Shown in pieces: positions 8,354-16,556 of a stretch of 60,780 nt of DNA. This DNA is from Mesorhizobium sp. Its GTDB lineage: Bacteria > Pseudomonadota > Alphaproteobacteria > Rhizobiales > Rhizobiaceae. The notes under the pieces were generated by a model, which was not told the DNA's origin, did not search any database, and saw only the letters and a list, made by a program, of their open reading frames with translations. The translations under genes and the position numbers were made by a program. The stretch spans positions 1 through 60,780 of the forward strand of contig NZ_JANINM010000075.1 in the NCBI RefSeq assembly GCF_024509055.1, given 5' to 3'. Every line of letters begins with the position of its first letter. The first letter of the stretch is position 1.

Positions 8354-9625
8354 TTAGACCGGTTCCCGCGCCATGACAAGGCAGGTGTTCTGGCCGCCGA
8401 AGCCGAAGGAGTTCGACAGAACCGTGCCGACTTCGGCGTTGCGCTTCTTGTTCGGCACGACGTCGAGGACGATAGCCGGATCGGGATTGTCGTAATTGAT
8501 GGTCGGCGGAATGACGCTTTCGCGCATCGTCAGCAGCGAGAACGCGGCTTCAACCGCGCCGGCGGCCGACAGCGTGTGGCCGATCATGGACTTGTTGGAC
8601 GAGATCGGCATCGAGCCGATGCGCTCGCCGAACACGGTCGACAGCGACAGGTGCTCCATCTTGTCGTTTTCTGGCGTCGAGGTGCCATGCGCGTTGACGT
8701 AGTCGATCTCGTCTTCACCTAAGCCCGCGTCGGCGAGAGCGGCGCGCACGGCTGCGATCGCCGGCGAGCCGTCAGGCTTGGAGCGGGTGCGGTGGAAATC
8801 GTCGGCCTTTTCCCCGCAGCCTCGCATGATACCGAGGATCGTCGCGCCACGGGCGAGGGCGGCTTCCAGCGATTCCAGCACCAGCGCGCCTGAACCTTCG
8901 GCCAGAACGAAGCCATCGCGATCCTTGGAGAAGGGTTTTGAGGCTTTCTCGGGGATGTCGTTGTGGGTGGAAAGCGCGGAAAGCAGTGAGAAGCGGATCA
9001 AAGCTTCGGCGGTGGCCGAGCCGTCGGCGCCGATCGACAGCGCTTTGTCGCATTCGCCGCGCCGGATCGCCTCGACGCCAAGCTGGATGGCGGTGGCGCC
9101 GGAGGCGCAGGCGGTCGACAGCGTGATCGGCAGGCCGCGGGTGCCGAACCGGTCGGCCAAACGATCGGCGATGCTGCCGAACTGGGTGGTGTCGAAAATG
9201 TCGAGTTCCTTCAGACCGCGCGCGACCCTGAGCAGCCTTTCGGCGCCGGCGTCCTGCTTGTCGGAATTGTAGAGCGAGAAGCGGTCGGCCCAGTCGAGCT
9301 CGACCGGCGGCGAGGCTAGGAACAGCGGTCCGCCGAAATCGCCGGAATCGAGACCAGCTTCCGAGACGGCTTCCTGCGCCGCCGTTTCGGCAAGCTCATA
9401 GGTGAGGGGACTCGCACCCTTGGTGCTCGATGGCAGGAAGTCGACCATACCCGAAATACGGGTGTTGAGTTGGTCGACGGGAAAGCGGGTGATCGGATGG
9501 ATGCCTGATTTGCCAGAAGTCAGCGCGGCCCAGTTGTCCGCCTTGCCGACGCCGAGCGAGGTGACGACGCCTATGCCGGTGACGGCTACGATCGGCCTGC
9601 CCATGTGATCGCGGAGATTGGCCAT
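8354..9625 (-). CDS. fabF1XL: Beta-ketoacyl-ACP synthase, catalytic partner (FabF1XL)
   Basis: 423 residues of the FabF/KAS II type. All catalytic residues are present: nucleophile Cys173 in STACASG, His313 in NAHGTST, Lys345 and His350 in NKSMIGHTLSAAG. It would extend the acyl chain carried on AcpXL by two carbons per cycle in the cytoplasm. It follows the second synthase gene by 14 bases. Since that neighbour has lost its catalytic residues, this copy probably supplies the activity of a heterodimer. Confidence 0.93.
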   Translation of the reverse strand: MANLRDHMGRPIVAVTGIGVVTSLGVGKADNWAALTSGKSGIHPITRFPVDQLNTRISGMVDFLPSSTKGASPLTYELAETAAQEAVSEAGLDSGDFGGPLFLASPPVELDWADRFSLYNSDKQDAGAERLLRVARGLKELDIFDTTQFGSIADRLADRFGTRGLPITLSTACASGATAIQLGVEAIRRGECDKALSIGADGSATAEALIRFSLLSALSTHNDIPEKASKPFSKDRDGFVLAEGSGALVLESLEAALARGATILGIMRGCGEKADDFHRTRSKPDGSPAIAAVRAALADAGLGEDEIDYVNAHGTSTPENDKMEHLSLSTVFGERIGSMPISSNKSMIGHTLSAAGAVEAAFSLLTMRESVIPPTINYDNPDPAIVLDVVPNKKRNAEVGTVLSNSFGFGGQNTCLVMAREPV

Positions 9626-9639
9626 GCTTACGTCTCTTT

Positions 9640-10830
9640 CTAAGCGGCTTTAACCAGCCCAAGGCCCTCGAATTGGTGATAGCCGACCGCCGTTGCAAGG
9701 ACCGAAGTCGGGGCGCCTGCGAATGGGCGCTCCATTGCGGCATCGAAGACAGGGTATGCTGCCTTGCGGTCGACGGCGAGCGCGGCCAGCGCCACGGCAA
9801 AGGGGAACTGCGCCTCTTTCATATGGCCCGTCAGCGTGGAGAAGGCACGCGCGGCGAGCGCCGGGTTGGCGTCCAGCGCCTCCTTCTCAGCCGCTGTGGC
9901 GGCATGCGCGCCCGACGCGCCGGAAATCGCCAGCAAATCACCATTTGGCAATGCCGCCTGTTTCAGCAGCGCACCGATCTCGGCATTCAACTCACCGCGC
10001 CGGCGCCGGGCGCGGACGGAAACCACCGACCCTAACTCGGCGTAGATCCTGCGGCCACGGCTTATCGCGTGCTCACGCTGCTCCAGCACCAGGAAGGCGC
10101 CGCCCGAGCCCGTCACCACGCCACCGCCTTCCGCGCCTTGGCGCTGCCAGACCGGTTTCCACGGTCCACGATGCAGGTAGCCTGCGAGCTCATAGCCCAA
10201 AAGCATGTCGGAATGCTCAGTCTGGAAGGCGCCGCCGACCAGGACATGCGTCGACTGACCCGAGCGAATGCGCGCGGCGGCCGTCTCGACGGCCGAGACG
10301 CCTGCGCCTTCCTCGCCCATGAAGGTGCGGGAGGAGCCGGTGACCTTGTGCACAATCGAGATGTTGCCGGCGAGCAGGTTGGAAAGCTGGGCAAGGAACA
10401 GCGTCGGCCGCAGCTCCGTCGTAAGCTTTTCGTTCAGCAGTACGTCACGGTCGTTGCGGCTCTCGGAAGCGGCGAGGATCGCGGCATCGACCGCCTCATC
10501 GCGCTCGCCGCCGCCGGCGGCCACCACCATGTCCATGGTGGCGCAAAGCTCGTCATTGCCCTTGATGCCGGCATCGTCCAGCGCAAGCCCGGCGACATAG
10601 GTGCCTAGCCGCTGCCACGTCTCCATCTGGCGCTGGTCGCCGCGCTTGGCGATTTGCAGGTTCCAGTCGATCTCGGGCAGAGGGTGAATGGTGTAAGGGG
10701 CAAAGCGCGCGGCGTCGAGCACAGGCTCGAGGCCCGGCTGGCTGAGTTTTTGCCAATGCGCATCAGGACCTTCTCCCAGAGAGGAGACAAGGCCGATGCC
10801 GGTGATGACGACGTCGTGCGGGCTGCTCAT
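9640..10830 (-). CDS. fabF2XL: Degenerate beta-ketoacyl-ACP synthase (FabF2XL; KS-beta/chain-length-factor-like)
   Basis: 396 residues with the thiolase-fold ketosynthase pattern (VVITGIGLVSSLGEG at the start, IRSGQSTHVLVGGAF in the middle, LTGHMKEAQFPFA near the end). Aligned by eye with FabF1XL, the nucleophile Cys falls on the GEEGAG segment (about Glu174), the NAHGT histidine is replaced within SGASGAH, and the lysine before the last motif is lost; only the final His is kept. This is the pattern of chain-length factors of type II polyketide synthases, which pair with an active KS. It probably forms a heterodimer with FabF1XL and sets chain length; this is inference. Confidence 0.87.
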   Translation of the reverse strand: MSSPHDVVITGIGLVSSLGEGPDAHWQKLSQPGLEPVLDAARFAPYTIHPLPEIDWNLQIAKRGDQRQMETWQRLGTYVAGLALDDAGIKGNDELCATMDMVVAAGGGERDEAVDAAILAASESRNDRDVLLNEKLTTELRPTLFLAQLSNLLAGNISIVHKVTGSSRTFMGEEGAGVSAVETAAARIRSGQSTHVLVGGAFQTEHSDMLLGYELAGYLHRGPWKPVWQRQGAEGGGVVTGSGGAFLVLEQREHAISRGRRIYAELGSVVSVRARRRRGELNAEIGALLKQAALPNGDLLAISGASGAHAATAAEKEALDANPALAARAFSTLTGHMKEAQFPFAVALAALAVDRKAAYPVFDAAMERPFAGAPTSVLATAVGYHQFEGLGLVKAA

Positions 10831-10882
10831 GAGCGGCTTTGTGGGTCAGGTGGGAGAGCGCGTCAAGCTCACGCCCCCAACG

Positions 10883-11164
10883 TCAGGCCGTCTTGGCCGC
10901 GACCAGCGCATCAATCTTCGCGCAGAGGTTCTTCATGACGAAGTAGTCGTCGGTCGAGGCCTTGCCGTCATTGACCTCCTGCGTCCACTTCTCCAGCGGC
11001 ACCTTGATGCCGAATTCCTTGTCGATGGCGAAGACGATGTCGAGGAAATCGAGGCTGTCGATGCCAAGATCGTCGATGGTGTGGCTTTCAGGCGTGATCG
11101 TGTCGATATCGATCTCGCTGGTGTCGGCAATGATCTTGGCGACTTTCTCGAACGTGGTGGACAA
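10883..11164 (-). CDS. acpXL: Acyl carrier protein AcpXL for very-long-chain fatty acids
   Basis: 93 residues, longer than housekeeping AcpP (about 78) and the normal length for AcpXL. The phosphopantetheine site is Ser37 in [12 protein letters not shown]. The C-terminal half ([26 protein letters not shown]) is typical of AcpXL. It carries the growing 26-30 carbon chain that LpxXL transfers to lipid A. First gene of the operon; 52 bases separate it from fabF2XL, leaving no room for the fabZXL dehydratase found here in other rhizobia. Confidence 0.95.
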   Translation of the reverse strand: MSTTFEKVAKIIADTSEIDIDTITPESHTIDDLGIDSLDFLDIVFAIDKEFGIKVPLEKWTQEVNDGKASTDDYFVMKNLCAKIDALVAAKTA

Positions 11165-11292
11165 GGGCTCTTCCTTCGGTTGCGGGCGGAATCTGTCCGC
11201 ATCTTGTTTGGGCGCTGTCTAATCGGTTTTTCCGGGCAGGAAAAGGCCGAATGCGCCGGCCGCAGATGGGATGCCGGCTTTGGAACAGCAAG

Positions 11293-11322
11293 AAGGGCCG
11301 CCGGTTGACCCCGGCGGCCCTT
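11293..11322. terminator. Hairpin terminator between the slipin gene and acpXL
   Basis: A perfect 12-base stem (AAGGGCCGCCGG / CCGGCGGCCCTT) has a six-base loop. It lies 19 bases past the slipin stop codon on the minus strand, separating that gene from the acpXL promoter. The following T tract is weak (TTCTT), so efficiency is uncertain. Confidence 0.7.
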
Positions 11323-11340
11323 CCCGTTGACGCTATCCGC

Positions 11341-12485
11341 TCAGCCTTCGCGGAGCTTGACCAGGTCGTTGAGCAGCCCGACCGTTCCGTTGTGAACGGT
11401 GAGCCGCTCGACCTTGCCGGCGATGGCCTCAAGAGCCTCGAGCTCCTTCAGCCGCAGCATCACCGGGTTCTCGGCCATCACCTTGGCCGTGTTGAGCAGT
11501 GAACGCGTGGCGTTCGTCTCCTCGCGGCGCCGGATGACGTTGGCCTCGGCCTGCTTCTCGGCCGAAACCACCTGGTTGAGGATTTCGCGCATCTCGCCCG
11601 GCAGGATGACATCCTTGAGGGCGATATCGCTGACCTCGAGACCGATCGCGGCCATGTCGTCACGCACCTTGGCAGCCGCCTCCTCGTCGACCGTCACCTT
11701 CTTCTCGAGGATCTGGTCCAGCGTGAGCGCGCCAAGCGTCTTGCGGAAGGCGTACTGCAGGGCGCGGTAGAGGGCTTCCGAGAAGTCTTCACCGTGCTCA
11801 CCGCCTTGACCGGATCGACGACCCGGTATTCGGCGGCGATGTTGACGCGGATCGTCACGCGATCCTTGGTCAGCACCTCCTGCCCGGCGACATCGAGCGA
11901 CTGGCGCTTGAGGTCGACGACCTTCACCTGCACCAGGCGCCCGACGTTCCAGAAGGCGTGCACGCCCGCTGCGAGCGTGCGAGCGAAGACGCCATCAATG
12001 AACAGCAGGCCGACCTGGCCGTCCACGACCGGATGCAGGAACATGTGTTCCGTCTTCCGGGCCTGGCCGAGCCGGCGCATGACAGCCGCGTCGATCGCGA
12101 GATCGGCCGAGGTGTCGATCACCGTCACCTTCCACGGGCCGGCATCCGTCCACAGCACGAGCTTACGATCCGGCGCCAGCACAGCGTGCAGGCCACCGTC
12201 CCGCTCGACAACGGCAATGTCGGCGCGCCCGGTGCGGACGACGGTGAAGTGACGCGCGGCCACGTCCGGGAGCTTATCGAACAATGCCTTCTCGTAAGCC
12301 GAAACGAATTCCGGGTTCTTCAGGTCGTGCCTGGAGATCTCCAGGTTTCCGCGCCGGTTGGCGAGCCAATGTTCGCCCGGCATTAGGACAGCCTGGATCT
12401 CGCCCTTGTAGAGGGCGACGGCACGCTCATTTTCCTTCACGAGGACGCGCTGGCGTCCAAGAACATTTTCGAGAATGGTCTTCAT
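11341..12485 (-). pseudogene. Slipin (SPFH/band-7 protein), apparently frameshifted
   Basis: The start at 12485 (MKTILENVLGRQRVLVKENERAVALYKG, GGAGTG upstream) opens a slipin-type protein with band-7 sequence (VDLKRQSLDVAGQEVLTKDRVTIRVN, AAEYRVVDPVKAVSTV). Near 11790 the frame breaks. Restoring one G between GTG and AAG on the coding strand gives a typical continuation (VEDFSEALYRALQYAFRKTL, then TVDEEAAAKVRDDMAAIGLEV and the coiled EANVIRRREETNATRSLLNT) to a stop at 11341, 381 residues in all. Without it the N-terminal part stops at 11694. Either a real recent loss or a sequencing error. Two tRNA-like RNAs lie upstream on the same strand, an association described for RNA-repair loci. Confidence 0.82.
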
Positions 12486-12819
12486 TGTCTTCACTCCTGT
12501 CGGGCATGGCCCCATGCGAGGCGTCACGTCATGCGTCGATCGTCCTTTCGTTTCTCGTTTCACGTCGTCTTCCGGGCACGAATGATCCGGAGACCGGTGG
12601 CATCCGCGCGAAGCGGGCCTTCGGGAGCGGATCGCGGGGCGGCGAAGCGGGCGCCGGAAGCCGAAGCTTCCCTTGCCGGCCGCGCGGCGCCTTGATCGTC
12701 ACCGCGGGACGGCCGCAAGCCGATGGCGCAAGACATCGCGACCGGCGAAGCCGAAGCCGTGCCGTCCTCGAAGTCCTCGCATTCCGGTCCCCGGACCGTT
12801 TTTCAGATGGCTTAACAGG
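12486..12819. other. 334-base gap between the slipin gene and the tRNA-like RNAs
   Basis: No convincing protein-coding gene is seen on either strand. It is very GC-rich with short direct and inverted repeats of GCGAAGC/GCTTCG type. A small hairpin at 12785-12803 (CGGTC-CCCG-GACCG followed by TTTTT) would work as a terminator only for plus-strand transcripts, yet no plus-strand gene is near. On the minus strand the gap is either a long leader of the slipin mRNA or part of a longer non-coding RNA beginning with the tRNA-like domains. Confidence 0.5.
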
Positions 12820-12893
12820 CCAGTGGAGAAGGAATCGAACCTTCGACAATCAGATTCGTGGTCTGACGCTCTACCAAACTGAGCTATCCGTGG
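12820..12893 (-). ncRNA. tRNA-like RNA, second copy (non-canonical)
   Basis: Read on the minus strand, 74 bases fold as a tRNA-like cloverleaf: D arm GCTC-AGTTTGGTA-GAGC, anticodon arm TCAGA-CCACGAA-TCTGA, variable loop TTGTC, T arm GAAGG-TTCGATT-CCTTC. The acceptor stem is irregular: CCA and GGA pair with TGG and TCC around an internal loop. The base normally U33 is C, and the nominal ACG anticodon is in a body unlike tRNA-Arg. Its first three bases are the CCA end of the first copy, so the two overlap or abut. These features suggest a tRNA-like regulatory RNA rather than a translating tRNA. Confidence 0.7.
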
Positions 12894-12964
12894 TGCAGAA
12901 GGCAGGACTCGAACCTGCGACCTCCGGACCGAAATCCGGCGCTCTACCCCTGAGCTAGATCCGC
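12891..12964 (-). ncRNA. tRNA-like RNA, first copy (non-canonical, 6-base anticodon loop)
   Basis: On the minus strand 74 bases form D arm GCTC-AGGGGTA-GAGC, T arm GCAGG-TTCGAGT-CCTGC and an encoded CCA end. The anticodon arm is CCGGA-TTTCGG-TCCGG, with a six-base loop, which cannot present a normal anticodon. The acceptor stem pairs at only five of seven positions (GCGGATC against CTTCTGC). The conserved T loop and CCA mean it may still be seen by tRNA-processing or CCA-adding enzymes. It is followed at once by a second tRNA-like domain and then the slipin gene. Confidence 0.7.
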
Positions 12965-13182
12965 GTTCCCAACACCCGAAACGGCGCCGTACACAGCGCG
13001 GCAAAGCCGTCTGCGCGGGCGGAGACGAAAGCTCCAACCGTTGTGCTCGCTTCGGTTTTCGTGACCGGGAGCGCGCCTATAGACCCTGCGACGGGTTGTC
13101 GCAAGCGGCATTGTTGCGGCAAATCCGCGGCTTCTTCCGGTTGTGGTATTTCGGCAACAATAACGTGGGTGCTCAGGCCGAG

Positions 13183-13731
13183 TTAGAAAGTGACTCGGCC
13201 GAGCACCTTGAGGCCGTCGCCCTGAGGCTCGACGACCACCGCTTCGCCTTCGCGCGGCGAGATGCCGGTGAGGGCCACGATGTTCTCCAGATGCGTGACC
13301 ATGACCAGATTGTCGGAGCCGGAATAGTCACGGATCTCCTTCATCACCGCTGCGATTTGCGCGGCCTTCTCCTGCGGATCGGTCTTGAGCAGGTCGAGCG
13401 GTGCGAAGAGTTGCGGCTCGGCCTCGAAGGCGATGCGGGCGGTGTCGAGGCAACGGCAATAGCGGCTGGAGAGCACGCGATCGACGGGCGCCGCACGCGC
13501 CGCGAACAAGGCGCCGATCCGGCTCGCCTGCTGCTTGCCGCGCGCCGACAGATTGACCTGGCTGGAGCAGTTGTCGATGTCGAAATTCGCCGGGTCGGTC
13601 GTCCCCGTGACGAAGGCGTGGCGCAGCAGCACGACATGGCCGCCCCCGCGCAACAGCGCCCAGCCCGCATCGGTTGCGTGGGCCAGGTTCGGAGCGACAA
13701 GAAGGAAAAGGGCCAGGGCAAGTCGTAGCAT
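13183..13731 (-). CDS. Secreted histidine phosphatase family protein
   Basis: 182 residues from ATG 13731 (AAAGGA upstream), with a signal peptide (MLRLALALFLLVAPNLAHA). The catalytic motif is LLRHAF (His38), a variant of the classical LRHG, followed by the family arginine in SSRYCRCLDTARIAF and the second histidine in VMVTHLENIVALTG. Members hydrolyse phosphate esters through a phosphohistidine; a periplasmic location is expected. The substrate is unknown. The frame stays open far upstream through the reverse strand of an aldehyde dehydrogenase gene, which is not coding. Confidence 0.88.
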   Translation of the reverse strand: MLRLALALFLLVAPNLAHATDAGWALLRGGGHVVLLRHAFVTGTTDPANFDIDNCSSQVNLSARGKQQASRIGALFAARAAPVDRVLSSRYCRCLDTARIAFEAEPQLFAPLDLLKTDPQEKAAQIAAVMKEIRDYSGSDNLVMVTHLENIVALTGISPREGEAVVVEPQGDGLKVLGRVTF

Positions 13732-13875
13732 CACATGTCCTTTGACGGCCCCGGAAAGCCCTGGGTCGTGTTCGGCATATAGGGACCGCAAAGCTGCCTG
13801 GAAAACAAGCGGAGCGTCACCGGTGGGCTCGGCGGGCAGATTGCGCGGCAACAAGGGCTCGCCTATCACGAAAAA

Positions 13876-14826
13876 ATGTCGCCGCTTGTCGAAACCGTCC
13901 TCTTCGTCTTCAGCCTCGTCGCCCTCGGCTATCTCGCCGGGTTCTCGGGCTATCTGAAGCCGGCGAGCGGCGAGGGCATATCGGAGTTCGCCGTCAACGT
14001 GGCGATGCCGCTGCTTCTGTTCCAGACCATGGTGAAGTCGGACTTTCATGGCGTGGCGCCATGGTCCTTGTGGGGGGCCTATTTCACGGCCGTCGCCATC
14101 ACCTGGGCGGCGGGCCACCTGGTCACGACGCGTATTTTCGGCAGGGACGCCCGAGCAGGGATCGTTGGTGGCGTATCCTCCGCCTATTCCAACGTGGTGT
14201 TGCTTGGCGCGCCCTTCATCCTCGGCATATTTGGCCCGAGCGGCTTCGAGGTTTTGTCGCTGCTCGTCTCGGTCCATCTGCCGATCATGATGATGGCCTC
14301 GATCGTGCTCTTCGAGATGTTCGGGCGGGGCAGCGGGCAAGCGGTGCATCCGTTGCGCGTGATCAGGAGCTTCCTCAAGCGGTTGCTCGTCAATCCGCTG
14401 ATCATCGGCATCCTGGCCGGGCTCGCTTGGCGCCTCGCCGGCACGCCGTTGCCTGGGCTTATCGAGCGCCTGGTCGACGCCCTGGCCGATACCGCCGGAC
14501 CTGTGGCGCTGTTCGCCATGGGGCTCAGCCTGCGTCGCTTCGGCATCTCCGGCAATGTCCGGCCAGCGCTGGCGCTGTCGGCATTGAAACTGTTCCTGAT
14601 GCCGGCGCTGGTGCTGGTTTTCGTCTGGCTGCTTGGCCTGCCGCCGCTGACGGCAAAGGTCGCGGTGGTCGTCGCCGCGCTGCCGTCCGGCATCAATTCC
14701 TATCTGATCGCCGTGCAGTTCAACACCGGGCAAGCGCTGGCGTCGAACCAGATGACCATCGCCACCGCGAGCGCGGTGCTGACGACCTCGTTCTGGCTGA
14801 CCGTGGTCGTCCACATCTTTGGCTAG
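13876..14826 (+). CDS. AEC family transporter (auxin efflux carrier/malonate-type permease)
   Basis: 316 residues with about ten hydrophobic membrane segments in two five-helix halves, as in the AEC family. Family sequence includes ISEFAVNVAMPLLLF near residue 37 and VSSAYSNVVLLGAPFILGIFG around residue 100. Bacterial members carry dicarboxylates such as malonate or malate, or amino-acid-like compounds, across the inner membrane. No malonate decarboxylase genes are nearby, so the substrate is open. Confidence 0.88.
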   Translation: MSPLVETVLFVFSLVALGYLAGFSGYLKPASGEGISEFAVNVAMPLLLFQTMVKSDFHGVAPWSLWGAYFTAVAITWAAGHLVTTRIFGRDARAGIVGGVSSAYSNVVLLGAPFILGIFGPSGFEVLSLLVSVHLPIMMMASIVLFEMFGRGSGQAVHPLRVIRSFLKRLLVNPLIIGILAGLAWRLAGTPLPGLIERLVDALADTAGPVALFAMGLSLRRFGISGNVRPALALSALKLFLMPALVLVFVWLLGLPPLTAKVAVVVAALPSGINSYLIAVQFNTGQALASNQMTIATASAVLTTSFWLTVVVHIFG

Positions 14827-14997
14827 ACGCGCGGCCGGCAGGCGCTCGCTTTTTCTGGCCCAACCCCTATATGCCATCTTGTGATTGCCTGCCCGCATTT
14901 CCCTAGGTAAGAGCAATGCGCCAGCGTGTGGCCACCTGCACGCTCCCACGGACATCCAGAGAAACGGCCGATCAACGCGCCGAACGGAGGCCAGACC

Positions 14998-16455
14998 ATG
15001 CTTCAGAAAACCAGTCATTTCATGCGCCAGGCCAATCTCATCAATGGCGAGTGGGTGCAGGCCGACAGCGGCCAGACCGTCGACGTCAATAACCCGGCCA
15101 CCGGCCTCAAGATCGGCACCGTGCCGAAGGCCGGCAAGGCGGAAACCCGCCGCGCCATCGAGGCCGCCGACGAGGCCTTCAAGAGCTGGCGCAAGACCTC
15201 CGCCCTCGAGCGCTCGAAGCTCTTGCGCAAGCTGCACGACGCGATCATGGACAATCAGGACGTGCTGGCCGAACTGCTCACCATCGAGCAGGGCAAGTCG
15301 CTGTTCGAATCCAAGGGCGAGATCGGCTCGGCCGCGGCCTACATCCTGTGGTTCGCCGAAGAGGGTCGTCGCACCTATGGCGACATCGTGCCATCGCCCT
15401 GGGCCGACCGACGCATCCTGGTGACCAAGGAGCCCGTGGGCGTCATCGCCGCCATCACGCCGTGGAACTTCCCGTCCTCTATGCTGGCCCGCAAGCTTGG
15501 ACCGGCGCTGGCGGCGGGCTGCACCGCGGTGGTCAAGCCTGCCTCGCAGACGCCTTATTCCGGGCTCGCCTGGGGCGCGCTTGCCGAGGAAGTCGGGTTC
15601 CCCAAGGGCGTCGTCAACATCCTGACCGGCTCGGCCGGCGAGATCGGCGACGAGATCTGCGCCAATCCGCTGGTCAAGAAGATCACCTTCACCGGCTCGA
15701 CCGAGGTCGGCAAGATCCTGATCCAGAAGTCGTCGACGACGGTCAAGAAGGTGTCGATGGAGCTCGGCGGCAACGCGCCGTTCCTGGTCTTCGACGACGC
15801 CGACATCGATCGCGCGGTCACCGGAGCCATCACCGCCAAGTACCGCAATTCCGGCCAGACCTGCGTGTGCACCAACCGCTTCCTCGTCCAGGCGGGCGTC
15901 TATGACAAGTTCGTCGAGAAGCTCGCTGCCGCCAGCAACAGCCTGAAGGTCGGCTCGGGCCTCGAAGAGGGCGTGCAGCAGGGACCGCTGATCGACGAGA
16001 AGGCGGTCGAGAAGGTCGAGGAATTCATCGCCGACGCGACGTCGAAGGGCGGCAAGGTCGTCGCCGGCGGCAAGCGCCATGCGCTCGGCGGTTCGTTCTT
16101 CCAGCCGACGGTCATCGCCGACGCGACGCCGAAGATGCGCTTCATGAAGGAAGAGATCTTCGGACCGATCGCGCCCGTCTTCAAGTTCGAGACCGAGGAA
16201 GAGGCGGTCGCCTTGGCCAACGATACCGAGTTCGGGCTTGCATGTTATTTCTACACGGGCGACCTCGGCCGTGCCTTCCGCGTGATGGAAGCGCTGAAAT
16301 ACGGCATGGTCGGCGTCAACGAGGGCCTGATCACCACACCAGAGGCGCCGTTCGGCGGCGTCAAGGAATCGGGCCTCGGCAAAGAAGGCGGCCATCAGGG
16401 CATCGAGGATTATCTCGACACCAAATATGTCTGCATCGGCGGCCTCGGCCTCTGA
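14998..16455 (+). CDS. gabD: Succinate-semialdehyde dehydrogenase (GabD-like aldehyde dehydrogenase)
   Basis: 485 residues from ATG 14998 (CGGAGG 7 bases upstream). The aldehyde dehydrogenase motifs are complete: TPWNFPSSMLARKLGPALAA, FTGSTEVGK, general base Glu255 in MELGGNAPF and nucleophile Cys289 in NSGQTCVC. The GQTCVC sequence and the length are typical of GabD, which oxidises succinate semialdehyde to succinate with NAD(P)+ in GABA breakdown. No gabT neighbours it, so the physiological aldehyde is inferred. Confidence 0.88.
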   Translation: MLQKTSHFMRQANLINGEWVQADSGQTVDVNNPATGLKIGTVPKAGKAETRRAIEAADEAFKSWRKTSALERSKLLRKLHDAIMDNQDVLAELLTIEQGKSLFESKGEIGSAAAYILWFAEEGRRTYGDIVPSPWADRRILVTKEPVGVIAAITPWNFPSSMLARKLGPALAAGCTAVVKPASQTPYSGLAWGALAEEVGFPKGVVNILTGSAGEIGDEICANPLVKKITFTGSTEVGKILIQKSSTTVKKVSMELGGNAPFLVFDDADIDRAVTGAITAKYRNSGQTCVCTNRFLVQAGVYDKFVEKLAAASNSLKVGSGLEEGVQQGPLIDEKAVEKVEEFIADATSKGGKVVAGGKRHALGGSFFQPTVIADATPKMRFMKEEIFGPIAPVFKFETEEEAVALANDTEFGLACYFYTGDLGRAFRVMEALKYGMVGVNEGLITTPEAPFGGVKESGLGKEGGHQGIEDYLDTKYVCIGGLGL

Positions 16456-16556
16456 CAGCCATCCACGGAACAGGGGCAGGCGCCGCGCCTGCCCTTGCCG
16501 GACGATAGCAAGCCGGCCTAAATCCATGGATCGATGAACTGTTTTCGGGCAAGGCG

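Noticed and set aside
12820..12964. Two ordinary tRNA genes (for example tRNA-Arg or tRNA-Phe)
   Set aside because: Anticodon loop length, position 33 and acceptor pairing are wrong for decoding tRNAs, and the bodies do not resemble the matching isotypes.
12965..13100. Sigma-54 promoter upstream of the tRNA-like RNAs
   Set aside because: RtcR-controlled loci use sigma-54, so I looked for GG-N10-GC with the proper context on the minus strand. No convincing match was found.
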